Part shown: in pieces, positions 1 to 8,169 of the stretch
How positions within the stretch are numbered: the first letter of the stretch is position 1
Layout of the letters: the number at the start of each line of letters is the position of its first letter
Source: Crocinitomicaceae bacterium
Lineage (GTDB): Bacteria > Bacteroidota > Bacteroidia > Flavobacteriales_D > Sanyastnellaceae
Assembly: GCA_002690915.1 (NCBI GenBank)
Contig: NZGF01000044.1
Location: 1 to 41,041, forward strand
DNA length: 41,041 nt
Reading direction: 5' to 3'
Made by a program: the position numbers and the translations under genes
Notes under the pieces: model-generated
Told to the model about the DNA's origin: nothing
What the model saw: only the letters and a program-made list of their open reading frames with translations
The model's database searches: none

Positions 1-520
1 ATTTTACTGAAATTCACGCCGTACAATTGAGTCAACTTAAAGGCCCAGAAGGAATAATTTAACCCTGGGGGCATCGGAATACAAAGCGTTGGACCGAAGA
101 TTATTCTGGCAATAAACGTGCGAATCAAGCTTCTTGAGGGCACTCGGTATTTTCTGGACAGACGAATCCAATCTATAACAGACGCGACAGAACGCCGAAA
201 ACAACTTACGCCTTTCACACCTTCAATACGAAGCGATTGGTAATGGGGCTCAACAGCTAAAAATGGACAGCTTAACTCAGCGTAATCGATTGGCGATTCC
301 GAACCTGCTGCACCGAATTTAAAAACTTCAGCAAAAAAAAGGTCCACCCAGAGCGGCAGACCTTTGAAAGGGGAGATTCGACGCAGGATTCCAACGAAAA
401 GTGTCATAAATTTTCGGAGTGACACTTCATTAGTCCTTGCGGCGAAATCTTAAGTTACAAAATTTATTTTAATAAACACAACTTTCGTGGGCATAAAAAG
501 CCGTTTCGTCGTCTCATAAA
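1..520. other. Gene-free interval downstream of the repeat protein
   Basis: No credible coding region is visible on either strand. The only structured element is the minus-strand terminator at 333-365. The last 100 bases before the stop codon of the neighbouring gene are A/T-rich with no clear motif. The interval probably serves as 3' untranslated and spacer sequence, and any gene to its left lies outside the window. Confidence 0.6.
333..365 (-). terminator. Rho-independent terminator for the repeat-protein gene
   Basis: Read on the minus strand, a 7-bp stem (AAAGGTC paired with GACCTTT) closes a roughly 14-nt loop and is followed by a run of eight T. It lies about 155 nt downstream of the stop codon of the 1359-aa gene and points the right way to end that transcript. 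The loop is somewhat long, so strength is uncertain. Confidence 0.7.
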
Positions 521-3500
521 TCAATCACAAGAAAAGCCATAATCCATCAGAATTAAGAGCAAATCATTGGTTCCAACCACCCCATCTCCATCAAGATCAC
601 CTGGGCATGAAGTGTCTTCCACGCACAATTGGAAATCTTCATTCCATACCGTGCCTTCACCGCAGTATTCCGGGCCGCCTGTGCATTGGGACAAGCCAAA
701 CGCTATCCCATCATCGTATCCAGCACCGTACCCCTCTGAATATTCATTGAAGAGCAGGTTATCAATTTCATCGCAAACGCCATTGCCGTTGGCATCATTG
801 ATGCACTCACCAGAGCAATCGTAGTAAAGACCAGCGATGTAACACGTACCTGGGTCCGTCGCCAGGGTATCGTAATTGCACGCCTCCGGGTTCTGACAGC
901 CCACGACTTCGTCCGCATCGCACACACCATCTGCGTCTGCATCGTTTTCTACCACTGTGCCTGTACCATCCATTTCTCCGGAGCACGAGTCACAATCCTC
1001 GGGATAGTCACACGTTGCAGGATCGGTAGCCAGTTCGTGGTAATTACACGCTACTGGATCTTGGCATCCCGCGACTTCATCCGCATTGCAAACCCCGTCT
1101 CCGTCATCATCATTCGCCACTACGTTGCCCATTCCGTTATTTTCGCCTGAACACGTCTCGCATCCAGTCGCGTAGATGCAGCTTCCGTCGCTGTCCGTAG
1201 CAAGCCAGTTGAAGTTGCACGCCAAGCTATCCTCGCAACCTGACACCTCGTCGATGTCGCAGACGCCGTCGTCATCCAAATCCAAATCATTCACATACCC
1301 CGTGCCGTCCGATGCATTCCCTGCGCACACATCGCACCCCACCGCGTACGTGCAATTCCCAGCCTCATCCGTAGCACCAGCGTTATAATTGCAAGCCATT
1401 TCATTTTGACATCCGGGTACTTCGTCTGCATCGCAAACGTCATCCCCGTCCAAATCGTTGGTCACAACCGTTCCCGTTCCGTCGATTTCACCGGAGCAGA
1501 TATCGCAAGGTTGCATCACATAAAGGCATGAGGCTGCGTCGGTGGCCAGTTCATTGTAATTGCACGCAGCACTGTCCTCACAGCCCAAGACTTCGTCCGC
1601 ATTGCAGACACCGTCACCATCGTCATCATTGGCCAATACTGTTCCAGTTCCGTCTGTTGCGCCGGAACACGACTCACAGCCTGAGGGATAAATGCAGTTA
1701 ATTCCAGGATCGGTTGCTGCTGCATTGAAGTTGCAGGCAGCATAATCTTGACAGCCTTCGACCTCATCCGCATCGCACACTTCATCGTCGTCCGCATCAT
1801 TGTCTACCACTGTACCAGTGCCATCCGTGAGGCCCGAGCAGGTATCACAGCCACTTGCATATAAGCAAGACACACCCGAATCGGTGGCATCGGCATTGTA
1901 GTTGCATGCCAAAGAATCTTGACAACCAACAACCTCATCGGCATCACACACGCCGTCATCATCCAAGTCATTTTCCAAAACTGTCCCTGATCCGTCTGTT
2001 TCGCCGCTGCACGTGTCGCAAGCGTCCACTGTATACTCACAAGATCCGGCATCGGTTGCTGCATCGTCGTAGTTACATGCTGTCGAATCCTCACATCCTA
2101 CCGTTTCATCTGCATCGCAAATGCCGTCGTCATCGGCATCGTTGTCCACAATTGTTCCTGATCCATCGGTTGCGCCGCTGCACGTATCGCATCCAAGCGG
2201 GACAAGGCATCCTCCGTCGTCCACAGTTGCGGTATCCATGTAGTTGCATGCATTGGAATCCATGCACCCATCAATCGCTGGAATACAGCCACCTCCGTCA
2301 TGCACCGCTTCCTCATCGTAGTTCAACGCAGTTGTATCAATGCAACCGCAATCTTGGTAATTGGACGACAGAGAACCAGACCAGCTGTCTGCCGAGAATG
2401 TACCTACTCCGCTGAATTGAAAATGCTCTGTGTGGTAAACGCCAGAGCCGTACTCGCCATTTCGTAAAACCGAAACTGAGAATTCGCCAGAGAGTGTTCC
2501 AGTAGTAGTAATTTGACCAACCAATACACGTCCATCATCTCCTGCTACGGCTGGGTGATTGGGATCGCAAGAGCCAGCGGGGTCTCCGGGCGGCAATTCG
2601 CAGTTGGGACTGTTATAAATGGAGAAACCCGATTCCGAGGTGACGTTGATGTCTTCTCCAGCGTTAAAAGCAGACCAAAATTCGTCTCCAACGGAACCTG
2701 CGACTGTGTAGAATTCACTCCAAGGGCCAAATTCAGAGCCAATGGTCATCCAGCTGTCGTAGGCCAATTCAGGAATAAAGGACAAATGAATTGGCAACAT
2801 CTCCCATGCAAGGTCTGTTCCAGCTGTATCGTTTTGGTACCAGTTTGGGGTTGACGTAGATGTCAACACAAAAGGCTCCGAAACGGTTCCAGGGGATTCT
2901 CCGTAAATGCTGTTCAAGTAGTCATTCGGATGCTCCAAGTTCACATACAAACGATATGTGGTGTGCCCCGGAATGCCATCCACCGCATACTCCTCGACAG
3001 TCAAACTGTATGGAGACAATCCTGTCAATTGTCCACAAGAACAGAATTCACATGAGTCATCTGAATCCGTAGCCAAAGCATTGAAATTACATGCTGTGGC
3101 ATCTTGGCAGCCCGCTACTTCTGCTACATCGCATACCCCATCACCATCCGTATCACCCGTTTCGATTGTACCTGTACCATCAATCGCACCCGAGCAAAAA
3201 TCACAGTCCGTAGCGTAGATGCACGAGCCTGAATCGGTAGCGTCAGCATCGTAATTGCACGCAGCACTGTCCTCACAGCCCAAGACTTCGTCAAGGTCGC
3301 AAACCCCATCGTCATCGCTGTCGTTGTCCACGATTGTGCCACTTCCGTCAGTATCGCCTGAACAAGATTCGCAGATATCGTCAACAACTATGCATGTTCC
3401 GGCATCTGTTGCTGCAGTGTTGTAATTGCAAGCGTTGCTGTCTTGGCAACCCACAATCTCATCCGCATCGCACACGCTGTCGTTGTCAGCGTCGTTATCG

Positions 3501-4600
3501 ATCACAGTCCCTGTTCCATCCGTCGCGCCTGAACAGGTTTCACAACCCTCTGGGAAGACGCAAGAAGAATCTTCTTCTGTGGCTGATGCATCGTAGTTGC
3601 AGGCGAGATTAGAGGTACATCCATCAATCTCCAATTCATTGCAAATGCCGTCGCCGTCCGCGTCATTGATGCACTCCCCTTCACAATCGTAATATAAATC
3701 CGGAAACTGGCAAGAGCCGTTGTCAGAAGTGGCTAAGCTGTAATAATTGCACGCATTGGTATCGGTACACCCTTCAATGATGGGAAGCCCCATAGAACTC
3801 CCATTGAAGGATTGTGTAAGAACAACTGAATTGGTTGAATCGCCATCGACCCAAATCTCAGCGTTCAATGTCCATGTAAACGGCGCATTGGCAGTTAGTT
3901 GCATGACCAATGCGAGTTGGTCATCTCCTCCGAAACCATTGGTGGCATCATCGCTTTCCAGGTACCAGCCCTCCATCGCTGATGAACTGAAATCAATCTC
4001 AACTGCTCCATAATTCCCACTTGGGTTCAATCCGTTATTGAAATTATCGGACCACGCGTTGCCATCTGATTCAATAAGTTCAACATCCTCCTCACCTGCA
4101 ACAATATCTGGAAAACTGGTCAGTCCAATGCCAACCCAGGAGTCAGCAAGAAAACCATAATCCGGGTAAGGATAGGTTCCCAATGTCGGCACGCCAAGGG
4201 GCGTTGCGCCGCTACAAAGCCAATCGTTGTAAATTCCGTCAGGAGCAACAATAGAAGCGGGAAGCTCTGCATCTCCAAAAATGCGCTTGACATAGTCGGT
4301 TTCATTCGCCGTATTAACATACACGCGAAAGACGGCGTAATCGGTTAAATCATAATTCGCCCCTCCCAATGTTGCTGCAACTGCATCTGTGCTGGTCTGG
4401 ATAAATTGGTAATGTTCAGTTGACGAGACAACTGCGGGTACCAGCGGTTCAAGGACAGGAACTACCGGATCATCAAATCTCGAAAGCTTATCGCTGGCAA
4501 AAGCCGCAAAAACAGAGTTGAACAAACAGATCGAAACGAATGCAAAGAAACACGTATAGCGTCTCCAGCTCGTTGCAGTGGTATTGGCAAATGAGCACAT
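521..4600 (-). CDS. Secreted Cys/Asp-rich repeat protein with EF-hand C-terminal tail
   Basis: 1359-aa exported protein of unknown function. A hydrophobic stretch at about residues 17-35 fits a signal peptide. Residues ~60-275 form a domain with a YVNTANETDYV...IFGD start and an ADSWVGIG core; a second copy lies at ~524-736 (YRLYVN, YDSWMTIG, QITTTG). The rest is two arrays of ~57-aa repeats (five units, then ten), each beginning GC-D-x-x-ACN-Y/F, carrying six Cys and ending in an Asp-rich DDDGVCDADEV stretch like thrombospondin type 3 calcium loops. The protein ends in CPGDLDGDGVVGTNDLL plus a short tail, a single EF-hand, instead of a recognisable T9SS type A or B domain. It is probably a calcium- and disulfide-stiffened surface or matrix protein (inference). 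It has its own terminator, and a weak TACTTTAG -7 box lies at 4623-4630. Confidence 0.9.
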   Translation of the reverse strand: MCSFANTTATSWRRYTCFFAFVSICLFNSVFAAFASDKLSRFDDPVVPVLEPLVPAVVSSTEHYQFIQTSTDAVAATLGGANYDLTDYAVFRVYVNTANETDYVKRIFGDAELPASIVAPDGIYNDWLCSGATPLGVPTLGTYPYPDYGFLADSWVGIGLTSFPDIVAGEEDVELIESDGNAWSDNFNNGLNPSGNYGAVEIDFSSSAMEGWYLESDDATNGFGGDDQLALVMQLTANAPFTWTLNAEIWVDGDSTNSVVLTQSFNGSSMGLPIIEGCTDTNACNYYSLATSDNGSCQFPDLYYDCEGECINDADGDGICNELEIDGCTSNLACNYDASATEEDSSCVFPEGCETCSGATDGTGTVIDNDADNDSVCDADEIVGCQDSNACNYNTAATDAGTCIVVDDICESCSGDTDGSGTIVDNDSDDDGVCDLDEVLGCEDSAACNYDADATDSGSCIYATDCDFCSGAIDGTGTIETGDTDGDGVCDVAEVAGCQDATACNFNALATDSDDSCEFCSCGQLTGLSPYSLTVEEYAVDGIPGHTTYRLYVNLEHPNDYLNSIYGESPGTVSEPFVLTSTSTPNWYQNDTAGTDLAWEMLPIHLSFIPELAYDSWMTIGSEFGPWSEFYTVAGSVGDEFWSAFNAGEDINVTSESGFSIYNSPNCELPPGDPAGSCDPNHPAVAGDDGRVLVGQITTTGTLSGEFSVSVLRNGEYGSGVYHTEHFQFSGVGTFSADSWSGSLSSNYQDCGCIDTTALNYDEEAVHDGGGCIPAIDGCMDSNACNYMDTATVDDGGCLVPLGCDTCSGATDGSGTIVDNDADDDGICDADETVGCEDSTACNYDDAATDAGSCEYTVDACDTCSGETDGSGTVLENDLDDDGVCDADEVVGCQDSLACNYNADATDSGVSCLYASGCDTCSGLTDGTGTVVDNDADDDEVCDADEVEGCQDYAACNFNAAATDPGINCIYPSGCESCSGATDGTGTVLANDDDGDGVCNADEVLGCEDSAACNYNELATDAASCLYVMQPCDICSGEIDGTGTVVTNDLDGDDVCDADEVPGCQNEMACNYNAGATDEAGNCTYAVGCDVCAGNASDGTGYVNDLDLDDDGVCDIDEVSGCEDSLACNFNWLATDSDGSCIYATGCETCSGENNGMGNVVANDDDGDGVCNADEVAGCQDPVACNYHELATDPATCDYPEDCDSCSGEMDGTGTVVENDADADGVCDADEVVGCQNPEACNYDTLATDPGTCYIAGLYYDCSGECINDANGNGVCDEIDNLLFNEYSEGYGAGYDDGIAFGLSQCTGGPEYCGEGTVWNEDFQLCVEDTSCPGDLDGDGVVGTNDLLLILMDYGFSCD
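760..2350 (-). repeat. Cysteine/Asp repeat array B (about ten units)
   Basis: Tandem coding repeats of ~171 bp (56-57 aa) inside the 1359-aa gene. Each unit has the spacing GC, AC, SC, C..C, VCD with six cysteines. Units differ at many positions but keep Cys, Asp and the ACNY core. One stretch of 42 bp at 1556-1597 is identical to 3251-3292 in array A, a sign of recent exchange between the two arrays. Confidence 0.85.
3031..3772 (-). repeat. Cysteine/Asp repeat array A (about five units)
   Basis: First run of the same ~57-aa module, between the two copies of the ~200-aa domain. The first unit differs: it carries a YYDCEGECINDADGDGIC ending that recurs in the very last unit of array B, so the whole repeat region is bracketed by similar edge units. 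The fifth unit is cut short after SCEFCSCG, where the second domain begins. Confidence 0.8.
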
Positions 4601-4622
4601 GGCGAAAACTTGGCGATTTCCA

Positions 4623-4630
4623 CTAAAGTA
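4623..4630 (-). promoter_or_regulatory. Possible -7 box of the repeat-protein gene
   Basis: Minus-strand TACTTTAG differs at one position from the Bacteroidota -7 consensus TAnnTTTG. It lies about 22 nt upstream of the start codon at 4600. I see no matching -33 TTG, so this is a weak call. Confidence 0.35.
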
Positions 4631-4773
4631 CGAATTTTGGTTTTTAAACGACTAAAAAACTATTTTAATATTATTTATACTCTATATTATTCATTTTCCA
4701 GTCCTGACAAATCAAAGTTGATGAAGTCGTCTCTTGACTCCAATCACCACAGTTTTATGGATAATTCAGCAAT

Positions 4774-4808
4774 AAAAAAAAGCCTGACTGCATTGTGCTG
4801 TCAGGCTT
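4774..4808 (-). terminator. Rho-independent terminator after tRNA-Arg
   Basis: On the minus strand a perfect 9-bp stem (AAGCCTGAC with GTCAGGCTT) and an 11-nt loop are followed by eight T. It starts a few bases past the 3' end of the tRNA gene and probably ends that transcript. Confidence 0.9.
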
Positions 4809-4813
4809 CTTCG

Positions 4814-4887
4814 TGACCCTGTAGGGATTCGAACCCCAAACCTTCGCATCCGTAGTGCGATGCTCTATCCAGTTGAGCTACAGAGCC
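4814..4887 (-). tRNA. tRNA-Arg (anticodon ACG)
   Basis: A 74-nt cloverleaf is readable on the minus strand. The acceptor stem GGCTCTG pairs with CAGGGTC (with G-T wobbles); the D arm has GCTC/GAGC; the anticodon stem TCGCA/TGCGA closes the loop CTACGGA with anticodon ACG; the T arm carries GGTTCGAATCC. The discriminator base is A and CCA is not encoded. A34 would be deaminated to inosine to read CGN codons. A terminator follows directly; the upstream protease gene ends 78 nt before it and could be co-transcribed. Confidence 0.95.
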
Positions 4888-4965
4888 GTTGATACCGCCG
4901 AAACGGGGGGCAAAGATATCAACTCGTGTTGAACCGCCAAACGGTTCACGCATTTTCTATTTTCT

Positions 4966-6072
4966 TCAACGCCTCATGGCCTTCTTCAAGTCATTGGGCA
5001 CTCCATCTTCGTGGAGCATCACCCCAATCGTATGGTGGCGGAAATACGACATCGAAACAAACTGCTTTCCACCGTACTCATTTCCTTGTCCCCATGAATT
5101 TTTGATGATGAAGTACTCCCTACCCTGGGAATCAGCAGCGCGCCCTACAATGTGCATCAAGTGATCATCTGTGTTTTCCTGTGAATCGAAGGCCGCTTGG
5201 CGCATGGCTTGATCCACCTCTGGTTCTTTGGGCATAGAATCCAAGACTGTCCATTCGTCTTTGCTTCCGGTTCCTCCTGGCATAACGGCCCATCCATCGC
5301 CAAAGGAAAAGCCTTTGTTGCTCACATCCGCATCCCAAGCAACCGTATAACCCTGCTCTAGCGCGTGGTGAACCGTCTCCTCCAAATCATTCAACTCAAC
5401 ATTGAAATATAGACCATGCGCGTGGTTGTCAGGCACTTCCAAAACGAATTCGCTACCAAACGGATGATGCGTGAAACTGGTCAAGGTCGCATACGCCGAG
5501 GGGTCGATGCCCACAGCATCCCGAAACGAGGCCGGAGTGTATTCAGTTCCATCGTACTTAAACGTGCCTGGCAGCATGCCAAGGTAGGCGTCAAGGGTCG
5601 CTTCCACAGCTTCCATACCAGCCGTTGCTACTCCACCTGACTGCTCCACCAATGCTTTGGCCATGGTCTCCATCATCCTGTCGAGTGCGCCGTGGTCATA
5701 GGCGCCAGCGGCTTGACCACCGCCGTACACGGATTGCGGTACGATGCCGTATTTGGCCGCAGCGCGCGTTACGTCGTGCGAAAGTCCACCCGGCCCCATC
5801 TGGTGCTTGCCGTGGTACCGCACGTAACGCTCTACTTTTTCAGGGTAAATCACTCGAACGCTCGCCATTTCACTGAAGTCATGCAGCTCACCGGTAATTC
5901 TAAATGCTTCCGACTCGAGAAAGCTGGTCGTACTAAAGCTCCAGCACGTGCCCGTGCGGCCTTGGCTAATCACGTCCGTCGCCGTCAAATCAATTTCCAC
6001 TTCCGGGCCCTGTGCACCTGCAATCACTGCACAGGCCAACGCCAACGCAGACAATGGGATCTCTAAATTCAT
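4966..6072 (-). CDS. Exported C1B-family (bleomycin hydrolase-like) cysteine peptidase
   Basis: 368-aa papain-like peptidase of the bleomycin hydrolase/aminopeptidase C family. The catalytic triad is visible: Cys43 in QGRTGTCWSFSTTS, His304 in DDHLMHIVG and Asn325 in IIKNSWG. A short hydrophobic N-terminus (residues ~5-20, ending AGAQG) looks like a signal peptide, so unlike the classical cytosolic enzymes it is probably periplasmic or lipid-independent secreted. It is shorter than the ~450 aa of classical bleomycin hydrolases. Its likely role is peptide trimming in the envelope. It stands upstream of tRNA-Arg on the same strand. Family assignment is firm; location and substrate are inference. 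Confidence 0.9.
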   Translation of the reverse strand: MNLEIPLSALALACAVIAGAQGPEVEIDLTATDVISQGRTGTCWSFSTTSFLESEAFRITGELHDFSEMASVRVIYPEKVERYVRYHGKHQMGPGGLSHDVTRAAAKYGIVPQSVYGGGQAAGAYDHGALDRMMETMAKALVEQSGGVATAGMEAVEATLDAYLGMLPGTFKYDGTEYTPASFRDAVGIDPSAYATLTSFTHHPFGSEFVLEVPDNHAHGLYFNVELNDLEETVHHALEQGYTVAWDADVSNKGFSFGDGWAVMPGGTGSKDEWTVLDSMPKEPEVDQAMRQAAFDSQENTDDHLMHIVGRAADSQGREYFIIKNSWGQGNEYGGKQFVSMSYFRHHTIGVMLHEDGVPNDLKKAMRR

Positions 6073-6312
6073 TCTAACTTGGTTCTTGGATTAAAACCCC
6101 AAGGTAACAACTCTGTGCCATGCCTTTTTATGAAAACCCTCTCGCCCACATCCTAACTGCCTTCTGGCGCTGCGCTCCCCTCGGTGAGATTAGAACCTCA
6201 TTCCAAGGGATGGACCGCGCTCAGGACTAGATTGAATACATCTGAGAGTTCCAGGCATTAGGCGAACTGCCCAAGCGTCTGAGCAAAAGAAACACAACGT
6301 TCGTTGACTCCA

Positions 6313-7278
6313 TCAGAAACTGGCGCGAACAAAATCGCCAAGCTGAGGGGGGATGACCCACGTGAGGTATAGAGCGCCTTGAACGAGGTTATCCTCGTAC
6401 GTACCCATTACCACACGATCCCGGCTGACACGTGCGGTGAGCATGAGGTTACCGCCCTTTTCGAAAAACAGCTCCACGCCGATAGCTCCGTAGCATCCAA
6501 GCCCCGTTGATGTTAAGCTGGAGGTGGGATTGGCGAATTGTCCGTTGGCTGCCGGCGCGGTCAGGAGTTGGTAATTCTGATTTTGAATCCGAACGTAGTT
6601 CTGCTTCAATTGAGTTGCAAGCATGGTACCGCCCAACTCGAAGGTCCAACTTGCTTCATCCACAATGTAAGCAGCTGTGCGGTATCCGAGTGTGAGCTGA
6701 AATCGGTCTTCCTCAGAGAAGATGCTAAAGGTGCGCCGATTCTCTGACCCCGCTCCTTGAACGATTTCGTTTGTCACCATATTCCAAGCACCCTCTGATT
6801 TCAATCCGCTGACGGCATCAATGTGAAGCACAAATGCACTTTCAGGATTGAAGAAAAAGAGGGTTTGAAGCCCCATCAGTGTCCCCGGGGTGTACCTCAT
6901 GCCGTACAATCGAAGCGATTCACTGTAAATCGGGTATTCGATGTATTCAAATTCTCCAGCTTCCAAACCAATGCTGCTCATGACCTGGCTCCAGACGATG
7001 CTGTTCACATTGTTGATCCCTAATCTATCCTCAATCGTCATCAAGTTGGCTGTGGGATCAGATAGTTCATACACCTCACCGGAGATGCCACTGAAGAATT
7101 CATTTGCAGCCTTATGGTGCCCCTGATAGACACCGAAATTAAGTGCGAATTCAATGCCCTTTCTCGACGGCTCATAGGATGATTCATAAGTGTCCCAGTC
7201 GTCCCAGTTTTGAGCACTGACCAGCGAACTGAACACCGCACAAACACAAAAAATCCCGATAGACCGCGTACTTTTCAT
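6313..7278 (-). CDS. Putative outer-membrane beta-barrel protein, unknown function
   Basis: 321-aa protein with a clear signal peptide (start MKSTRSIGIFCVCAV, cleavage after VSAQ). I chose the ATG at 7278 because the upstream extension is Ala/Gly-rich and overlaps the preceding gene, and an AGAGGGG ribosome-binding-like stretch sits just before 7278. The mature part alternates polar and hydrophobic residues, has many aromatics and ends in a hydrophobic strand plus ...RASF with terminal Phe, as in outer-membrane barrels. I recognise no named family. It starts 5 nt after the stop of the cyclophilin lipoprotein, so the two are probably co-transcribed. Confidence 0.75.
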   Translation of the reverse strand: MKSTRSIGIFCVCAVFSSLVSAQNWDDWDTYESSYEPSRKGIEFALNFGVYQGHHKAANEFFSGISGEVYELSDPTANLMTIEDRLGINNVNSIVWSQVMSSIGLEAGEFEYIEYPIYSESLRLYGMRYTPGTLMGLQTLFFFNPESAFVLHIDAVSGLKSEGAWNMVTNEIVQGAGSENRRTFSIFSEEDRFQLTLGYRTAAYIVDEASWTFELGGTMLATQLKQNYVRIQNQNYQLLTAPAANGQFANPTSSLTSTGLGCYGAIGVELFFEKGGNLMLTARVSRDRVVMGTYEDNLVQGALYLTWVIPPQLGDFVRASF

Positions 7279-7283
7279 CCCCT

Positions 7284-8072
7284 CTAATTTAAGGCCGAAA
7301 CCTGCATCTCCAGCCGCTGCAGCGGCCAATCACTATCATCGGTAGGTACCTGTGACAGGCGGTCCAACACGACCCAACCCTCAACGAGCCGACCAAACAC
7401 CGTGTGCTCATTGTCCAAGTGAGGGGTACCACCCTCTGCATAGTAACGTTGTTTTTGAGCTTCGGTATAGGTGAAGCCTTTCTCCCGTTCGATCCTCTGC
7501 AATTCCACGGAGGTAACCTTTCGGCCGACGACTATGTAGAAGTCATAGGAAGCGGAACGCTTGTCGGGGTTGCCTTTGTAGGTGCGCCCCATCGCGACAG
7601 CTCCCCGAACGTGGCGGTAACGGTCATCGAACTCGCTGGGCAGCGTGTGCTTTCCGATGAGCCAGCGCATTTCCTGCGCTCGCGGATCCTCAGAATTCCC
7701 GCCCTGCACCACAAACTCCGGTACTACACGCACAAACTCACTGGGCCGGTAATACCCGCGCTCCACCTTATACCGGAAGTTGGCGGCATGCAAAGGCACG
7801 TCATCGAATAACTCCAGTGAAATCGTACCGTATTGGGTCTCCACTTTAATTATGCCCCCCTGATGCTCTGCGTGCCATTCTGTGAGGAACGATTCGCAAT
7901 TCGCATCGGTCAATGGCGGAAAAGCCAGGATCTTGGCTTTGGCGGCCACCGCAGCCTCGTCGACTTCAGCAGCCACAGCCACCACTAACGACTCCTCTGC
8001 CGGCGCCAGTGCGGTTTCACCACAGCCCATTGCCCAAATCGTCAGCCACCCCATGAATAATGCTCTGCGCAT
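7284..8072 (-). CDS. Cyclophilin-type peptidyl-prolyl isomerase lipoprotein
   Basis: 262-aa protein. The start at 8072 gives a lipoprotein signal (MRRALFMGWLTIWAMGC, lipid-modified Cys17), whereas a longer reading frame would run into the promoter region of the divergent gene. After an Ala-rich linker comes a cyclophilin domain beginning at GTISLELFDDVPLHAANF, with the VRVVPEFVVQGGN core and the HTVFGRLVEGW motif near the end. It would help fold outer-membrane or surface proteins in the periplasm. The domain has an insertion (~35 aa including EREKGFTYTEAQKQRYY) that is common in Bacteroidota members. It forms an operon with the barrel protein downstream. Confidence 0.88.
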   Translation of the reverse strand: MRRALFMGWLTIWAMGCGETALAPAEESLVVAVAAEVDEAAVAAKAKILAFPPLTDANCESFLTEWHAEHQGGIIKVETQYGTISLELFDDVPLHAANFRYKVERGYYRPSEFVRVVPEFVVQGGNSEDPRAQEMRWLIGKHTLPSEFDDRYRHVRGAVAMGRTYKGNPDKRSASYDFYIVVGRKVTSVELQRIEREKGFTYTEAQKQRYYAEGGTPHLDNEHTVFGRLVEGWVVLDRLSQVPTDDSDWPLQRLEMQVSALN

Positions 8073-8136
8073 GCCACAAAGGTAGCTCGGGAGAACAAAG
8101 CAACAGAGAACGTACATAGGCTGCGGAGTGACCCGC

Positions 8137-8165
8137 TTGAATCGTATCATGAACCCCGAACTTTG
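8137..8165 (+). promoter_or_regulatory. Promoter of the exonuclease/GIY-YIG gene
   Basis: TTG at 8137-8139, 18 nt of spacer, then GAACTTTG at 8158-8165, close to the TAnnTTTG -7 element. The ATG at 8170 follows after 4 nt, so the transcript would be leaderless or nearly so. This supports 8170 over earlier in-frame starts at 8128 and 8149. Confidence 0.55.
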
Positions 8166-8169
8166 CACC

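Noticed and set aside
1855-2415. 186-aa frame on the + strand
   Set aside because: It lies antisense to the repeat arrays and its His/Arg/Cys-rich product is what the Asp/Cys repeats give when read backwards.
760-3772. Regular ~171-bp repeats as a possible CRISPR or satellite
   Set aside because: The repeats are in frame, differ at the DNA level and keep cysteine positions, with no spacer/repeat pattern; they are protein repeats.
4610-4816. 68-aa + strand frame
   Set aside because: It runs through the terminator and into the tRNA, and its sequence looks like A/T-rich intergenic DNA.
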